From: Nymphaea colorata
Lineage: Eukaryota > Streptophyta > Magnoliopsida > Nymphaeales > Nymphaeaceae
NCBI RefSeq assembly: GCF_008831285.2
Contig: NC_045142.1
Coordinates: 23,621,300 to 23,685,299, forward strand
Length of the DNA stretch: 64,000 nucleotides
Direction: 5' to 3'
Below the pieces are notes generated by a model, which was given only the letters and a program-made list of their open reading frames with translations, had not been told where the DNA came from and made no database searches. Shown here piece after piece: positions 30,799 through 39,162 of the stretch. Position 1 is the stretch's first letter, and every line of letters starts with the position of its first letter. The translations under genes and the position numbers were made by a program.

Positions 30799-30984
30799 TT
30801 GGTAATCATATTCACCAATCAACCACTACAAGTGGAAAAGAATATGGCTAGTCCAGAGCAAACAGCTCCTGGTAAAGACAAATCAAATCCGTTGATGGAT
30901 GATCACTTTCCGAAAGTGATAAAACTAACCATCACAGAACACACACAAATTGAGTTGCGGCGTAAAAGCCAAGTCTCTCAATAA
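30799..30984 (+). CDS. Short ORF between pol and the last viral ORF
   Basis: A 61-codon ORF (internal in-frame ATG at 30844, reading MASPEQTAPGKDK) in the gap of about 210 bases after pol. It is repeated unchanged at 22549-22734. It overlaps the upstream extension of the next ORF in another frame. If the last ORF is made from a spliced RNA, this piece is removed with the intron. Coding status is doubtful. Confidence 0.3.
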   Translation: MVIIFTNQPLQVEKNMASPEQTAPGKDKSNPLMDDHFPKVIKLTITEHTQIELRRKSQVSQ

Positions 30985-31015
30985 CACCGATTGTTTATTT
31001 GTGCAGCTAATCAGA

Positions 31016-32098
31016 ATGGAGCTAGAAGAACAGCAAACCCAATTAGCAACACTACAAAACCAAATAAATGAACTCTTAAAGTGGAAAACCCAGATAGAGC
31101 CATTGCTAAAAATCCCAGAAATAATCAAACCAAAAATTTCTGAACCAAAAACAATAGAAACAACAGAACAAGAAGACATAAATATCACTTTCAAGCCAAG
31201 ATTCAAAAATTCCAACCTAAACCAAAAATTTCAAAAAACGATAATACCAGCAAGAACCAGTCTATTCATACCCCCTCAAACCCAAACCTATTTGGAAACT
31301 ATACAAAAAGAAAAAACTGAAAGCCAGTCTATAATAGTTAATAACTACCTTAGAAATCTAAAGAAAGTCTGTGACTTCCTAAATAAAAACCCAAGAGAAA
31401 AGAATACAGTACCAGGTAAAGGTTATACTACTATCTCATACCCAGGAGTAAACAAGATGATAGCTTATCCTAATACCGACCCAAACTTGGTAAAAATGGT
31501 ACATAGTTATGGATTACTCCATACTCTATATACCAGCAATGCGAAAGAACTGGAAGAGATTCCAGAGTTATGCAAAGCAGCTAAACGTTATCTAGAGATA
31601 ACAAAAGCCCCACTTATTTTTCTAAGAATATATGCTGCCCAGGCAGAAATATTCGAAGAACGAATAATACCAGCTATTTATGCCATCAAGATAGGACTAA
31701 CCAAAGAAATGGTGAATCCAGAAGTTCAACAACAAGAAGAAATATTACTACCAGAAATGAGAGACTTCTTTTCCAAGAAACGACCCAGGGATTTGCAAGT
31801 AATATTCGAAGAACTTCTGCATCAATACCAAGAACCAAATGTATGGATGTACGAAGCAAGGAACAGCCAGATTATCTACTCCCTATCATTGAAGACTAAA
31901 GAAGGAAGTAAAGAAGAGATATTAAGATGGTTAGAGACTTTAATTATACCAGATAAACCATCTCAGACCAGAGCAATCAAGGGACCATTAATGGGAGCCA
32001 AGAATCTAAGAGAATATTGCCAGTTTATGCAGAAATATCCAGAACATAAGTGTTCCGAATGTGCTAAGGGAAAAGAGTTGTGCGAGGTAAATCTTTAA
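31016..32098 (+). CDS. Viral last ORF, transactivator position (complete unit)
   Basis: 360 codons from the ATG at 31016; an in-frame ATG at 30950 would give 382. I prefer 31016 because a strong acceptor (TTGTTTATTTGTGCAG, AG at 31005-31006) lies 9 bases upstream and keeps frame with the leader mini-ORF. A helical N terminus, a central region without recognised motifs and a Cys-rich end (CSECAKGKELC) are visible. By position it is the counterpart of the translational transactivator of caulimo/soymo/cavemoviruses or of the spliced ORF4 of tungroviruses. The many stop-start overlaps upstream imply that a transactivator would be useful, but the assignment is inference. Confidence 0.7.
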   Translation: MELEEQQTQLATLQNQINELLKWKTQIEPLLKIPEIIKPKISEPKTIETTEQEDINITFKPRFKNSNLNQKFQKTIIPARTSLFIPPQTQTYLETIQKEKTESQSIIVNNYLRNLKKVCDFLNKNPREKNTVPGKGYTTISYPGVNKMIAYPNTDPNLVKMVHSYGLLHTLYTSNAKELEEIPELCKAAKRYLEITKAPLIFLRIYAAQAEIFEERIIPAIYAIKIGLTKEMVNPEVQQQEEILLPEMRDFFSKKRPRDLQVIFEELLHQYQEPNVWMYEARNSQIIYSLSLKTKEGSKEEILRWLETLIIPDKPSQTRAIKGPLMGAKNLREYCQFMQKYPEHKCSECAKGKELCEVNL

Positions 32099-32418
32099 AG
32101 TAAATTTCCAGTCAATCCTTCAATCACAACCATGAAAATGGAAAAGCTATGATCGATTGGGAATATATTCCAAAAAGAACTAGCACAACAATCGCACCAA
32201 AAGAATCAGAATAAAGCAAAAGAGGATGGAGACGAAACGAGCAAAAGATGATGGGACTAAAAGAAGAAAAGTAAAAGATGAAGAAGACAAAATGAGCAAA
32301 AGATGATGGGACTAAAGAAAGAAAAAGATAATGGGACTAGAGGAAGAGAAACAAGTGGATGACAGAATAAAGGATGAATAGACATAAAGAGAAACCATCG
32401 CATTCTTCAACAAAAGCC
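32099..32418 (+). promoter_or_regulatory. Second viral intergenic region, truncated at the inversion junction
   Basis: This repeats 23849-24156 including the 55-base purine repeats (about 32239-32350), and has 12 extra bases at about 32371-32382. It ends at 32418, before the TATA-like box and primer site, where the sequence switches to the inverted segment. Confidence 0.85.
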
Positions 32419-33637
32419 AATCTATTTGTTTTTTACTAATAACTGCTTTATTTTTGCTTATTGCTACTCCTGCTTTGGTTGCATAGTCTATGAATTCATT
32501 TAATAAATTATAATGGTCTTCTTAGGTATGGCTGAATAATAATATATCATCTATATAAATCACACAATTTCTTAATCCTTTAAATTGTTGATCCATAAAA
32601 TTTTGAAATCTTCTTGGTGCATTTTTATATCCAAATGGTAATACACATTCATAGAATCCATTAGGTACGGTGAATGCTGTTAATTTTTTACTTTCTTCAT
32701 CAAGTTTTAGGTGGTAAAATCCACTTTTACAATCGAATTTGCTAAAATACTGATATCCTGATATTTGTTTTAATTTTAATATTTTATTTGGGATAGGATA
32801 ATTATATGTTTTTACCTTAGCATTTAAATTCCTGTAGTCTATGACCATCTTAGTTTTTCCTCTTTTTTGTTCGCTATGTTTATTAACAATAAACGCTGGA
32901 CTACTATGTTTTAAGTTTGATTTCTGAATATAATTACCTTTTAGTAGTTCGTTTATGTGTAGATCAAACTCTTTAAGGTCATCTGGTATATACTTTAATG
33001 GTGGTTGGGTTATTATACTGTCCTCTTTTATTAGTTCTATTTTTACAGTTGTTTTGTGTTTTTCCCAATATTGTAATGGGTTTTCAGAATATAGTTTGTT
33101 CAGTCTTTGTTCTATGTTTTCTAGCTCATTTATTTCATATACATTTATCGTTATGGTATTTATTTTTTCTCGTGTTAATTTTTGTGTTGTTTTACTGTCT
33201 CCTTTGATCCATACCGTTTGCTTTCGTTCGTTATTTTTTACTATGAGGGCATTTATTTTTTCTCCACAAGGTGTTGTTAATACCAAATGTTTGTCAGTTA
33301 TGTTTATTGGTAGGTAACTATTTAGGAATGGTCTTCCTAATATAATGTCTTTGCTATGTAATTCAAACGCATATATTCTGTTAATTTTTATTACTTTCTT
33401 CCAGATTTGGATATTAACATTTTCTGCTTTAGAATTTATTATGGCTTTGGCTCCGTTAAATCCCCTAACTTCTAATGGATTTTTTAATTTTTTCCATGCA
33501 TTGTCTGGTAAGCAGTTCTTTTTACATAGATTTATTTGAGCTCCTGTGTCTATGTAGGCAGTGTAGTATCGATTATTATATCCTCTTGGTATGACTTTAA
33601 TTAGTATGTATATAAATTTATTCTTATTGATGTTCAT
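32419..33637 (-). pseudogene. Viral pol, 5' part only (inverted segment)
   Basis: Protease and the N-terminal two thirds of RT are present on the minus strand. The frame ends at a TAA (32522-32524) where the plus copy has CAA, just after the YIDD box. A three-base loss nearby changes EWNV to ECV in the RT. The copy is then cut at 32419, so RNase H is absent. The protease motif here keeps the conserved ILGRPFL. About ten residue differences from the plus copy are seen within 371 codons, more than elsewhere in the array. Confidence 0.92.
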
Positions 33638-33942
33638 TCTTCTTCACTTGTTTCTTCATCACTATAAGTTCTGCTTCCAAAGGCTTGGTAAGAGGTATGT
33701 GCTATTCTTTTGTCTTTCTCATTCCAATAATTCATAAATTTCCATTCTGCTACCACCCTAGCCCTTAAATATGTAAAGAATTGGCTTCTATAATCTTTAA
33801 ACTTTCTTCTTATTACTCTTTTTCCTAATTTTCCTATAAATCTAAGCACATATATATATATCCGGAATAGTTTTCCTAGTCTGTTTCGCACAAAATTCTT
33901 AGTTTGATTATTATAGACCCTTACACTTGTAGTTGAAAACAT
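33634..33942 (-). CDS. Viral small ORF c (inverted copy)
   Basis: Same 102-codon reading as 28528-28836, with the ATGA overlap to pol preserved (33634-33637). No residue difference seen. Confidence 0.55.
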   Translation of the reverse strand: MFSTTSVRVYNNQTKNFVRNRLGKLFRIYIYVLRFIGKLGKRVIRRKFKDYRSQFFTYLRARVVAEWKFMNYWNEKDKRIAHTSYQAFGSRTYSDEETSEEE

Positions 33943-34169
33943 TCTGATTCTTCGTATGATATTTCTGACATTGTTTCATCTGATTTCATATTTCTTATTT
34001 CTTTTAACCATCTTTCATGTACTTTATGTATTAATTTATCAATAAATTGTTTTACTATAATCATCTTTTTCAACCAAAGAATCCATTTGTTTCGCGTAAT
34101 TATTATTTGTCTTCTATCTTTCCAATTTATTGGAGTTATATATGTCAAACCTTTTCCTAGTTTTATCAT
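33921..34169 (-). CDS. Viral small ORF b (inverted copy)
   Basis: Same 82-codon reading as 28301-28549; overlaps ORFs a and c as in the plus copy. No residue difference seen. Confidence 0.5.
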   Translation of the reverse strand: MIKLGKGLTYITPINWKDRRQIIITRNKWILWLKKMIIVKQFIDKLIHKVHERWLKEIRNMKSDETMSEISYEESECFQLQV

Positions 34170-34465
34170 CCTTCCATTCTATTCATTATATTTCGCCACA
34201 TTATGTCGTCGTTGTAATCATCATAATATGAATTCCCGTAGTCTGTTAAATCACTGTCATATTCACTTTCTGTGTACGCTAATTCTAATGCTAATCTTTT
34301 CTCTTCTATCTCATCTCTAATATTATTTATGAATTTATATACCATTATATATAGTTTAAATATTTTTATAAGTTTTTCTTTTCTTAGTCTTTTTTCTTCT
34401 AATACTTTGTCTAATACATTTTTCGTATCTTGTTCAAATTTTCTTTTACTTATTTGGCTAATCAT
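34166..34465 (-). CDS. Viral small ORF a (inverted copy)
   Basis: Same 99-codon reading as 28005-28304, ending in the ATGA overlap with ORF b. No residue difference seen. Confidence 0.55.
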   Translation of the reverse strand: MISQISKRKFEQDTKNVLDKVLEEKRLRKEKLIKIFKLYIMVYKFINNIRDEIEEKRLALELAYTESEYDSDLTDYGNSYYDDYNDDIMWRNIMNRMEG

Positions 34466-34510
34466 CTAAGTTTCTGAGAATTATTATACGTTTTCCTAAA
34501 TGTTCGATTT

Positions 34511-34795
34511 CTAGTACATTTTCTCTATTTTAAAATTTTCATATTTATTTAACCATTTATTCCCTAGTATTATTCCTGTTAATGTATCATTTCTATGTGC
34601 TTGTACTTCAAATTCTATTTCAAACATATAGTCTGCTATTTTGATTTCTTTGCTAACTCTTCCCATGCTTTTAATGATGTTTCCTTGTATATCCTTGTAC
34701 TTATGTTCGCTTGGTAATACAATGTCATTGTTTATCATGTCTGGTGTGATGTAGTTATCTTCTGATCCCGTGTCTATCAGTATTTTCTTGATCAT
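34511..34795 (-). CDS. Stand-alone retropepsin-like ORF (inverted copy)
   Basis: The 94-codon counterpart of 27675-27959, keeping DTGS and the ILGNKWL element. One residue differs (YKDIQ instead of YKNIQ). Confidence 0.55.
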   Translation of the reverse strand: MIKKILIDTGSEDNYITPDMINNDIVLPSEHKYKDIQGNIIKSMGRVSKEIKIADYMFEIEFEVQAHRNDTLTGIILGNKWLNKYENFKIEKMY

Positions 34796-35048
34796 ATTGT
34801 CTATGTTTCCTTTTTATGTGGAATTGTCTTTGGTAGCTTGTTTCTCCTGCTGAGCTAATGCTTAATCTTTGTTTTATTATTTGTAATTCGTTTTGTCCAT
34901 CTTCCAAATAGTAAGGTTCGTCATCATTTATTACTGTTATTAGTTGTTTAAATGGGTTATCAATCTGTACTATGTCGTTCGTTTTCTGTTTGACAGACAT
35001 CTTGTGCTTATTTGTTACTACATACATATTTTTACCTTTGATAGTCAT
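34755..35048 (-). CDS. Viral ORF behind movement protein stop (inverted copy)
   Basis: Identical in translation to 27422-27715 and again in frame with the movement ORF across the TGA at 35088-35090. Confidence 0.45.
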   Translation of the reverse strand: MTIKGKNMYVVTNKHKMSVKQKTNDIVQIDNPFKQLITVINDDEPYYLEDGQNELQIIKQRLSISSAGETSYQRQFHIKRKHRQYDQENTDRHGIRR

Positions 35049-35087
35049 TACCTTACATCCTTTTTCAAGTTTAATTCCTGATAGTTT

Positions 35088-35672
35088 TCAGTATAACACT
35101 AAGCTTCTATCTATGTGTTTGTCTGTTAGGCTGATTGTATAGTTTGGTTTTACTATAAATTTAAGTTTTTGGTATATTAAGTTTCCTCTAACTTTTGCTA
35201 TTATTGCTTTTTCAGCTGGGTATATTATCCTATCATCTGATAAATAGAGTTCTAAAGGTGTATTTATCCCTTCCTTAAAACATGCTTTTACTAGTATTTC
35301 TATTCCTCCGAAGTACACATATTTCATAGGATTTTTTACTTTTAATTGCCTTAGTTCCTCCTGGATACCTTGTTTACTTATTAGTGGTACTCTAGTCGTT
35401 CCTTCTGATATCCCTGCATGTTCTATGTCTATTACGTGTTCTCTTTGGTTTATTATATAATATTCTTCTGTGTTTTTCTTGAGCATGGATTTTATCACTG
35501 GTATTTTTCTTATTAATGGGAAATCAAACAGTTTCTCTGTGCTAATATCTAGTTCTTGCTTTTCTATTTGTTTAAAGATTTTTTCATCAAATATAACTCT
35601 CTGGATAGTGTAGTCTTCTGTTAATTCTTCATGATATCTTATGTCTTGTGGCCTTTCTATTTTATCACTCAT
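35088..35672 (-). CDS. Viral movement protein (inverted copy)
   Basis: The 194-codon 30K-type ORF, starting at the ATG that overlaps the coat stop; no residue difference from 26798-27382 was seen. The stop is shared with the plus copy, so it predates the split of the two copies. Confidence 0.75.
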   Translation of the reverse strand: MSDKIERPQDIRYHEELTEDYTIQRVIFDEKIFKQIEKQELDISTEKLFDFPLIRKIPVIKSMLKKNTEEYYIINQREHVIDIEHAGISEGTTRVPLISKQGIQEELRQLKVKNPMKYVYFGGIEILVKACFKEGINTPLELYLSDDRIIYPAEKAIIAKVRGNLIYQKLKFIVKPNYTISLTDKHIDRSLVLY

Positions 35673-37359
35673 CTGGATCACTCTCTGTTTCATATATTGT
35701 TTCATCTTTCGAAATATCTGTTTCACTAAGGTCTTCGATATTTATATAATCGTCTTCTATTATATTTATTAATTTTTCTTTCATTTTTTGTCTGCAGTTT
35801 TTCGCTATATGTCCAATTTTCCCACAATTGTAGCATTTACAACTTTTAGGGTTTCTTGGATATTTATTTTTATTCTTTATATAATATCTTCTTTTTGGAT
35901 ACTTATTCTTATATTTCTTGTATTTTTTATAATAGTGTTTAAGTTTTTTGTATTTTTTATGTCGTTTTGTTTTATAATATGGTTTACATCCTAACTGTGG
36001 TGCTATGTGTTCTTCACAACATTTATAAGGCGATTGTATAATGAGTTTTAGTTTTTTCGATTTTACATGTTCTTCACACATTGTTTTGAACCATGTTCTT
36101 AAGAATTCTATTCTAGATCCTAAAGTATCTTCTTTAGGTTTATTTTCCTGAAAGGTTTTTATTACTTGTTCATAAATTACTGGTGGTAATTTCGAGAAAA
36201 ACAGGTCCAAATATCTAGATTTTTCCTCAGTGGTTATGCTTGATTGGTAATAATATTTACTAAATAATTGTATATATTCTTCTAGATAGCACATATCACA
36301 TATTGTTAAGTTTAAAATATTTTGTCGTGCGGTTACTTTTATTTGATCTTCATATATTTTTTCGATGTTCGAATGTGAGAATTCTGCTTTAATTGATCCT
36401 AGGTATTTTTCTAATATATCTAAAGGGTTTGTTGTCGTTGTTCCTTGGTTATCAGTCTCTGCTCGTAAAGATTCTTTTGAAGAATTCGGTAGTTGGTCAA
36501 ACCATAAGTATATGTTTCCTACAAACGAATTTTCAATATACGCTGGTACACTCTTTAATTCTATTTTGATCTCTGTGATGTGTTTACTCATTTCTGCCTT
36601 CCATATTTGTAGTAACATTAATATATTATTAGTGTCATCTAGGTTTAGTATTCCTTGTTTCCATTCTCTTTCTTCTATCCTATTTTTTAGTCTGGATTTC
36701 CATATTCTTTCCCATCGTTCATTTTTACTGTAGTCATCATAATGCCTATTCCTACTTGGGTTTCCTTTGTGTGTTCTTGGTCCTGATGGGTATTCTTCCT
36801 TAATCTTAATCCCTTCATTAGGTGTTGTGTTCATGTTTATTTCCATGTCTGTAATTGGTTCATCATGTTCTTCGTTTATTAATTCAGTATACGTTATACT
36901 AGGTTCATAATTTTCTGTTTCTCTTTCAGTATCAGTTTCTGTTTTTTGAAGACTGTTGATTTCTAACATATTAATTTCTTCTTCGTTTATCCTATCCAGT
37001 TTTTCATTTATTTGTTCAAACTTTTGGTCAATATTTTCGATAAGTTTTTCTAGCAAGCTTATTATTTTATCCATTTTGTCTTCCAGATACGCTGGGCAAC
37101 CTTGTACCGACTGTGATGTATCGGCATGGCAACCTTCATATTGTCGTACCTTTTCTTTTTTTTGCCTATTTTCATTATTTAGTCTTTTTATCCTTTCTAA
37201 TATTGTTTCTGTATTCATTTCTTCCTCATCCAATATTAGATACATGTCATTTGGGTTTAATTCTAAGAATTTTCTATCCAAGTTTGTTTCAACTATCCTA
37301 CATTTTTGTCCAAATATAAATGTTCTCTTCGAGCTTGTTTCGTATTCTAATTTATTCAT
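35665..37359 (-). CDS. Viral coat protein ORF, uninterrupted (inverted copy)
   Basis: A 564-codon ORF with an acidic coiled-coil N terminus, a central capsid-like region, a Lys/Tyr-rich basic tract, a zinc knuckle (CYNCGKIGHIAKNC) and an acidic C terminus. It has CGA where the plus copy carries a TGA stop. A few other residues differ in the N-terminal third. Its 5' end overlaps the upstream small ORF by ATGA (37356-37359), its 3' end the movement ORF. Confidence 0.88.
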   Translation of the reverse strand: MNKLEYETSSKRTFIFGQKCRIVETNLDRKFLELNPNDMYLILDEEEMNTETILERIKRLNNENRQKKEKVRQYEGCHADTSQSVQGCPAYLEDKMDKIISLLEKLIENIDQKFEQINEKLDRINEEEINMLEINSLQKTETDTERETENYEPSITYTELINEEHDEPITDMEINMNTTPNEGIKIKEEYPSGPRTHKGNPSRNRHYDDYSKNERWERIWKSRLKNRIEEREWKQGILNLDDTNNILMLLQIWKAEMSKHITEIKIELKSVPAYIENSFVGNIYLWFDQLPNSSKESLRAETDNQGTTTTNPLDILEKYLGSIKAEFSHSNIEKIYEDQIKVTARQNILNLTICDMCYLEEYIQLFSKYYYQSSITTEEKSRYLDLFFSKLPPVIYEQVIKTFQENKPKEDTLGSRIEFLRTWFKTMCEEHVKSKKLKLIIQSPYKCCEEHIAPQLGCKPYYKTKRHKKYKKLKHYYKKYKKYKNKYPKRRYYIKNKNKYPRNPKSCKCYNCGKIGHIAKNCRQKMKEKLINIIEDDYINIEDLSETDISKDETIYETESDPDE

Positions 37360-37661
37360 ATGAATGACTCCGTTATTACTCTTCCTATTACTAAATCTCG
37401 GTTGTACATGGCAGTCAGGTATTTTATTTCTCTTTTAACTATCTGGTCTGAAATATACAGCTTTTCTGTTTCCCTTTCTATATTCTGAAGTTCTGGTTTT
37501 TTCTGATTTATATTTCTTATAATGTCATTTAGTTGTTTACTGATCCTTTTTTGGTTTTCTAAAACTAGTTCCAAGTCTTGTATAATTTTTTCAAATTCAG
37601 TTTTTTCCATGATTTGTGAAGTGTTTTCCTGTCCGAGGAGTGCAAACATTTCCATTCTCAA
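37356..37661 (-). CDS. Viral small coiled-coil ORF (inverted copy)
   Basis: The 101-codon counterpart of 24809-25114, differing at a few residues (for example GQEN for GQKN and IIQD for IVQD). Confidence 0.6.
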   Translation of the reverse strand: MRMEMFALLGQENTSQIMEKTEFEKIIQDLELVLENQKRISKQLNDIIRNINQKKPELQNIERETEKLYISDQIVKREIKYLTAMYNRDLVIGRVITESFI

Positions 37662-38301
37662 GTATGTGTTTTGTGTCCTATAATCTATCCGCTGCAGAAA
37701 TTGAAATAACCTTTGTTCTCTATATGATGTACTTGGCTCAAGACTTGCCCTTATGTGTTTCCCTCATGACATGACCATCTCACTTTCCCCGATCGGCCTC
37801 TGCCTTTGTGGGTACTCGTCTGGGGTCTTTCCCTCTTGAGTAACACATTCAGGCTTCCTCTTTTACCAACTAATCATATAGGCAAACTTAGGTAAATTCA
37901 AATGATGCCTGTGACAGAAAATAAAACTACTCTACACATGCTTGAAAATCAAAATATTAACACATGCTCGTAAGGAAAACTAATACTTTATTCAATTACT
38001 GGAAGGACCATACTTACAGATAGTTCATCAACTTCTGACGAAGCTGAAGATATATGGCTGCTATTAGTCTCTGGAACAGACTCCATGAGACTTACTAGTC
38101 TAGTTCCTAGTTATAAACTACACAGGCTCTGATACCAAATGGGGGTGAGGTCAGAAGTACATAAGGAAAAGAAGAATTCGGAGAAGAATTCGGAGAGAGA
38201 GAACTGCCAATGCCCCTCCTCACTGATCCTTGTTTGCTTCTTATAGAAATGGCCTTCAGATTCTTTGGCGGAGATCTGAGGTTTAGAATTGCTGAGGCCG
38301 A
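37662..38301 (-). promoter_or_regulatory. Viral leader, primer site and promoter remnant (inverted copy)
   Basis: On the minus strand this holds the TATA-like region, CT-rich initiator, primer site (38125-38137), mini-ORF with splice donor (about 38017) and the rest of the leader up to the coiled-coil ORF. It ends at 38301 at the base matching 24169 of the plus copy, so the purine repeats and upstream promoter are absent. Unknown host sequence follows. Confidence 0.75.
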
Positions 38302-38346
38302 TTGTTTTAACGTTGCTTTGCGCTAAATTTGAACCATAGGTTCTTC

Positions 38347-38389
<43 letters not shown>

Positions 38390-39162
38390 ATATATATTCA
38401 TGGGATTTACACTATAAATTGTGGATGCATAATTAAGCTAAAATATAATGCATTTCATGCATCATCAATAGACTTGGATTAGGCATATGGATGGTGATAT
38501 GATTTGATTATTCAGATCTAGAAAGAGATGGCAGATTCAAATTCAAGGTCTGGTTCCAAGATCCTCTCACGCCTTCAGTGCCTCCAGCAAGATAACCAGG
38601 GATGACACTCGCTTCTTCCTGTTTCAGTGTCTGATCAAAATATGGTTGGACGGTCGTTCACAACAGCAAGTCCATGACAGTTTTGTGTGTTCTGCAAAAC
38701 TGAGCAGAACATCTCTCTGATATTCTTCATAACAGACATCACCATTAATGTTTGCGGTACCTATTCCTCCATGCCATTTTCTCCTTGAGCCATCACCATT
38801 AATGGTGAAGCAGTAATGCCCGTAAAGCTTCTCTCTGATACCAATTAATGTAAGACAGAGTAAATCGTAACCAGTCTGCATTCACAACTAAATTTAAGAA
38901 AAAAAAAATCTACGTTTTGAAGCTAACTAAAACTCAAGCAAATGACTAGACGAAAAGAATAACAGAAGAAAACTAACAAGAGAGCTTGTACTTTTTTTCT
39001 ACTTTTTCGACTATTTCAAAATGAACCCACGTCCCATTTTATATAAAGGGATGGATTGTGGATGTGGATCCATTTACAAGCATTTAAACTTGTTTAGATC
39101 CAATTACAAGAATGAAGCCACGAGTGCAGGAAAATCAATCATGCATGCCCTTTTGCAAACTC
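38302..39162. other. Host intergenic DNA with TA microsatellite and an orphan ORF
   Basis: A TA run occupies about 38349-38398. On the minus strand, 38624-38881 is open for 85 codons with a non-repetitive composition (YGHYCFTINGDG...WTCCCERP). It could be an exon fragment of a decayed gene, but I recognise no family and see no continuing exons. Confidence 0.4.

Larger units (their letters stand above)
21804..38301. mobile_element. Endogenous caulimovirid array: tandem 8.25-kb units plus inverted segment
   Basis: The segment starts inside a pol ORF (21804), reads through one complete viral unit, continues into a second on the plus strand to 32418, and then switches to a minus-strand segment from 32419 to 38301. 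Identical stretches recur at an offset of 8250 (21811/30061, pol end 22490/30740). Inverted-copy positions obey p + p' = 62470 over most of their length. Hallmarks of Caulimoviridae are a tRNA-Met primer site, zinc-knuckle coat ORF, 30K-type movement protein, and protease-RT-RNase H with no integrase and no LTRs. The strand is strongly A-rich. Copies differ by few substitutions, so the integration is fairly recent. Plant genomes commonly hold such copies, captured by host end joining. Confidence 0.95.

Noticed and set aside
32955..33317. 120-codon ORF antisense to viral pol (and its mirror at 29153-29515)
   Set aside because: Shadow of the A-rich pol reading frame; Phe/Ser-rich translation without features.
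21804..38301. LTR retrotransposon
   Set aside because: RT and a tRNA-Met primer site are present, but there is no integrase and no LTR. The repeat is a tandem genome unit, and a movement protein is present, so it is a pararetrovirus.
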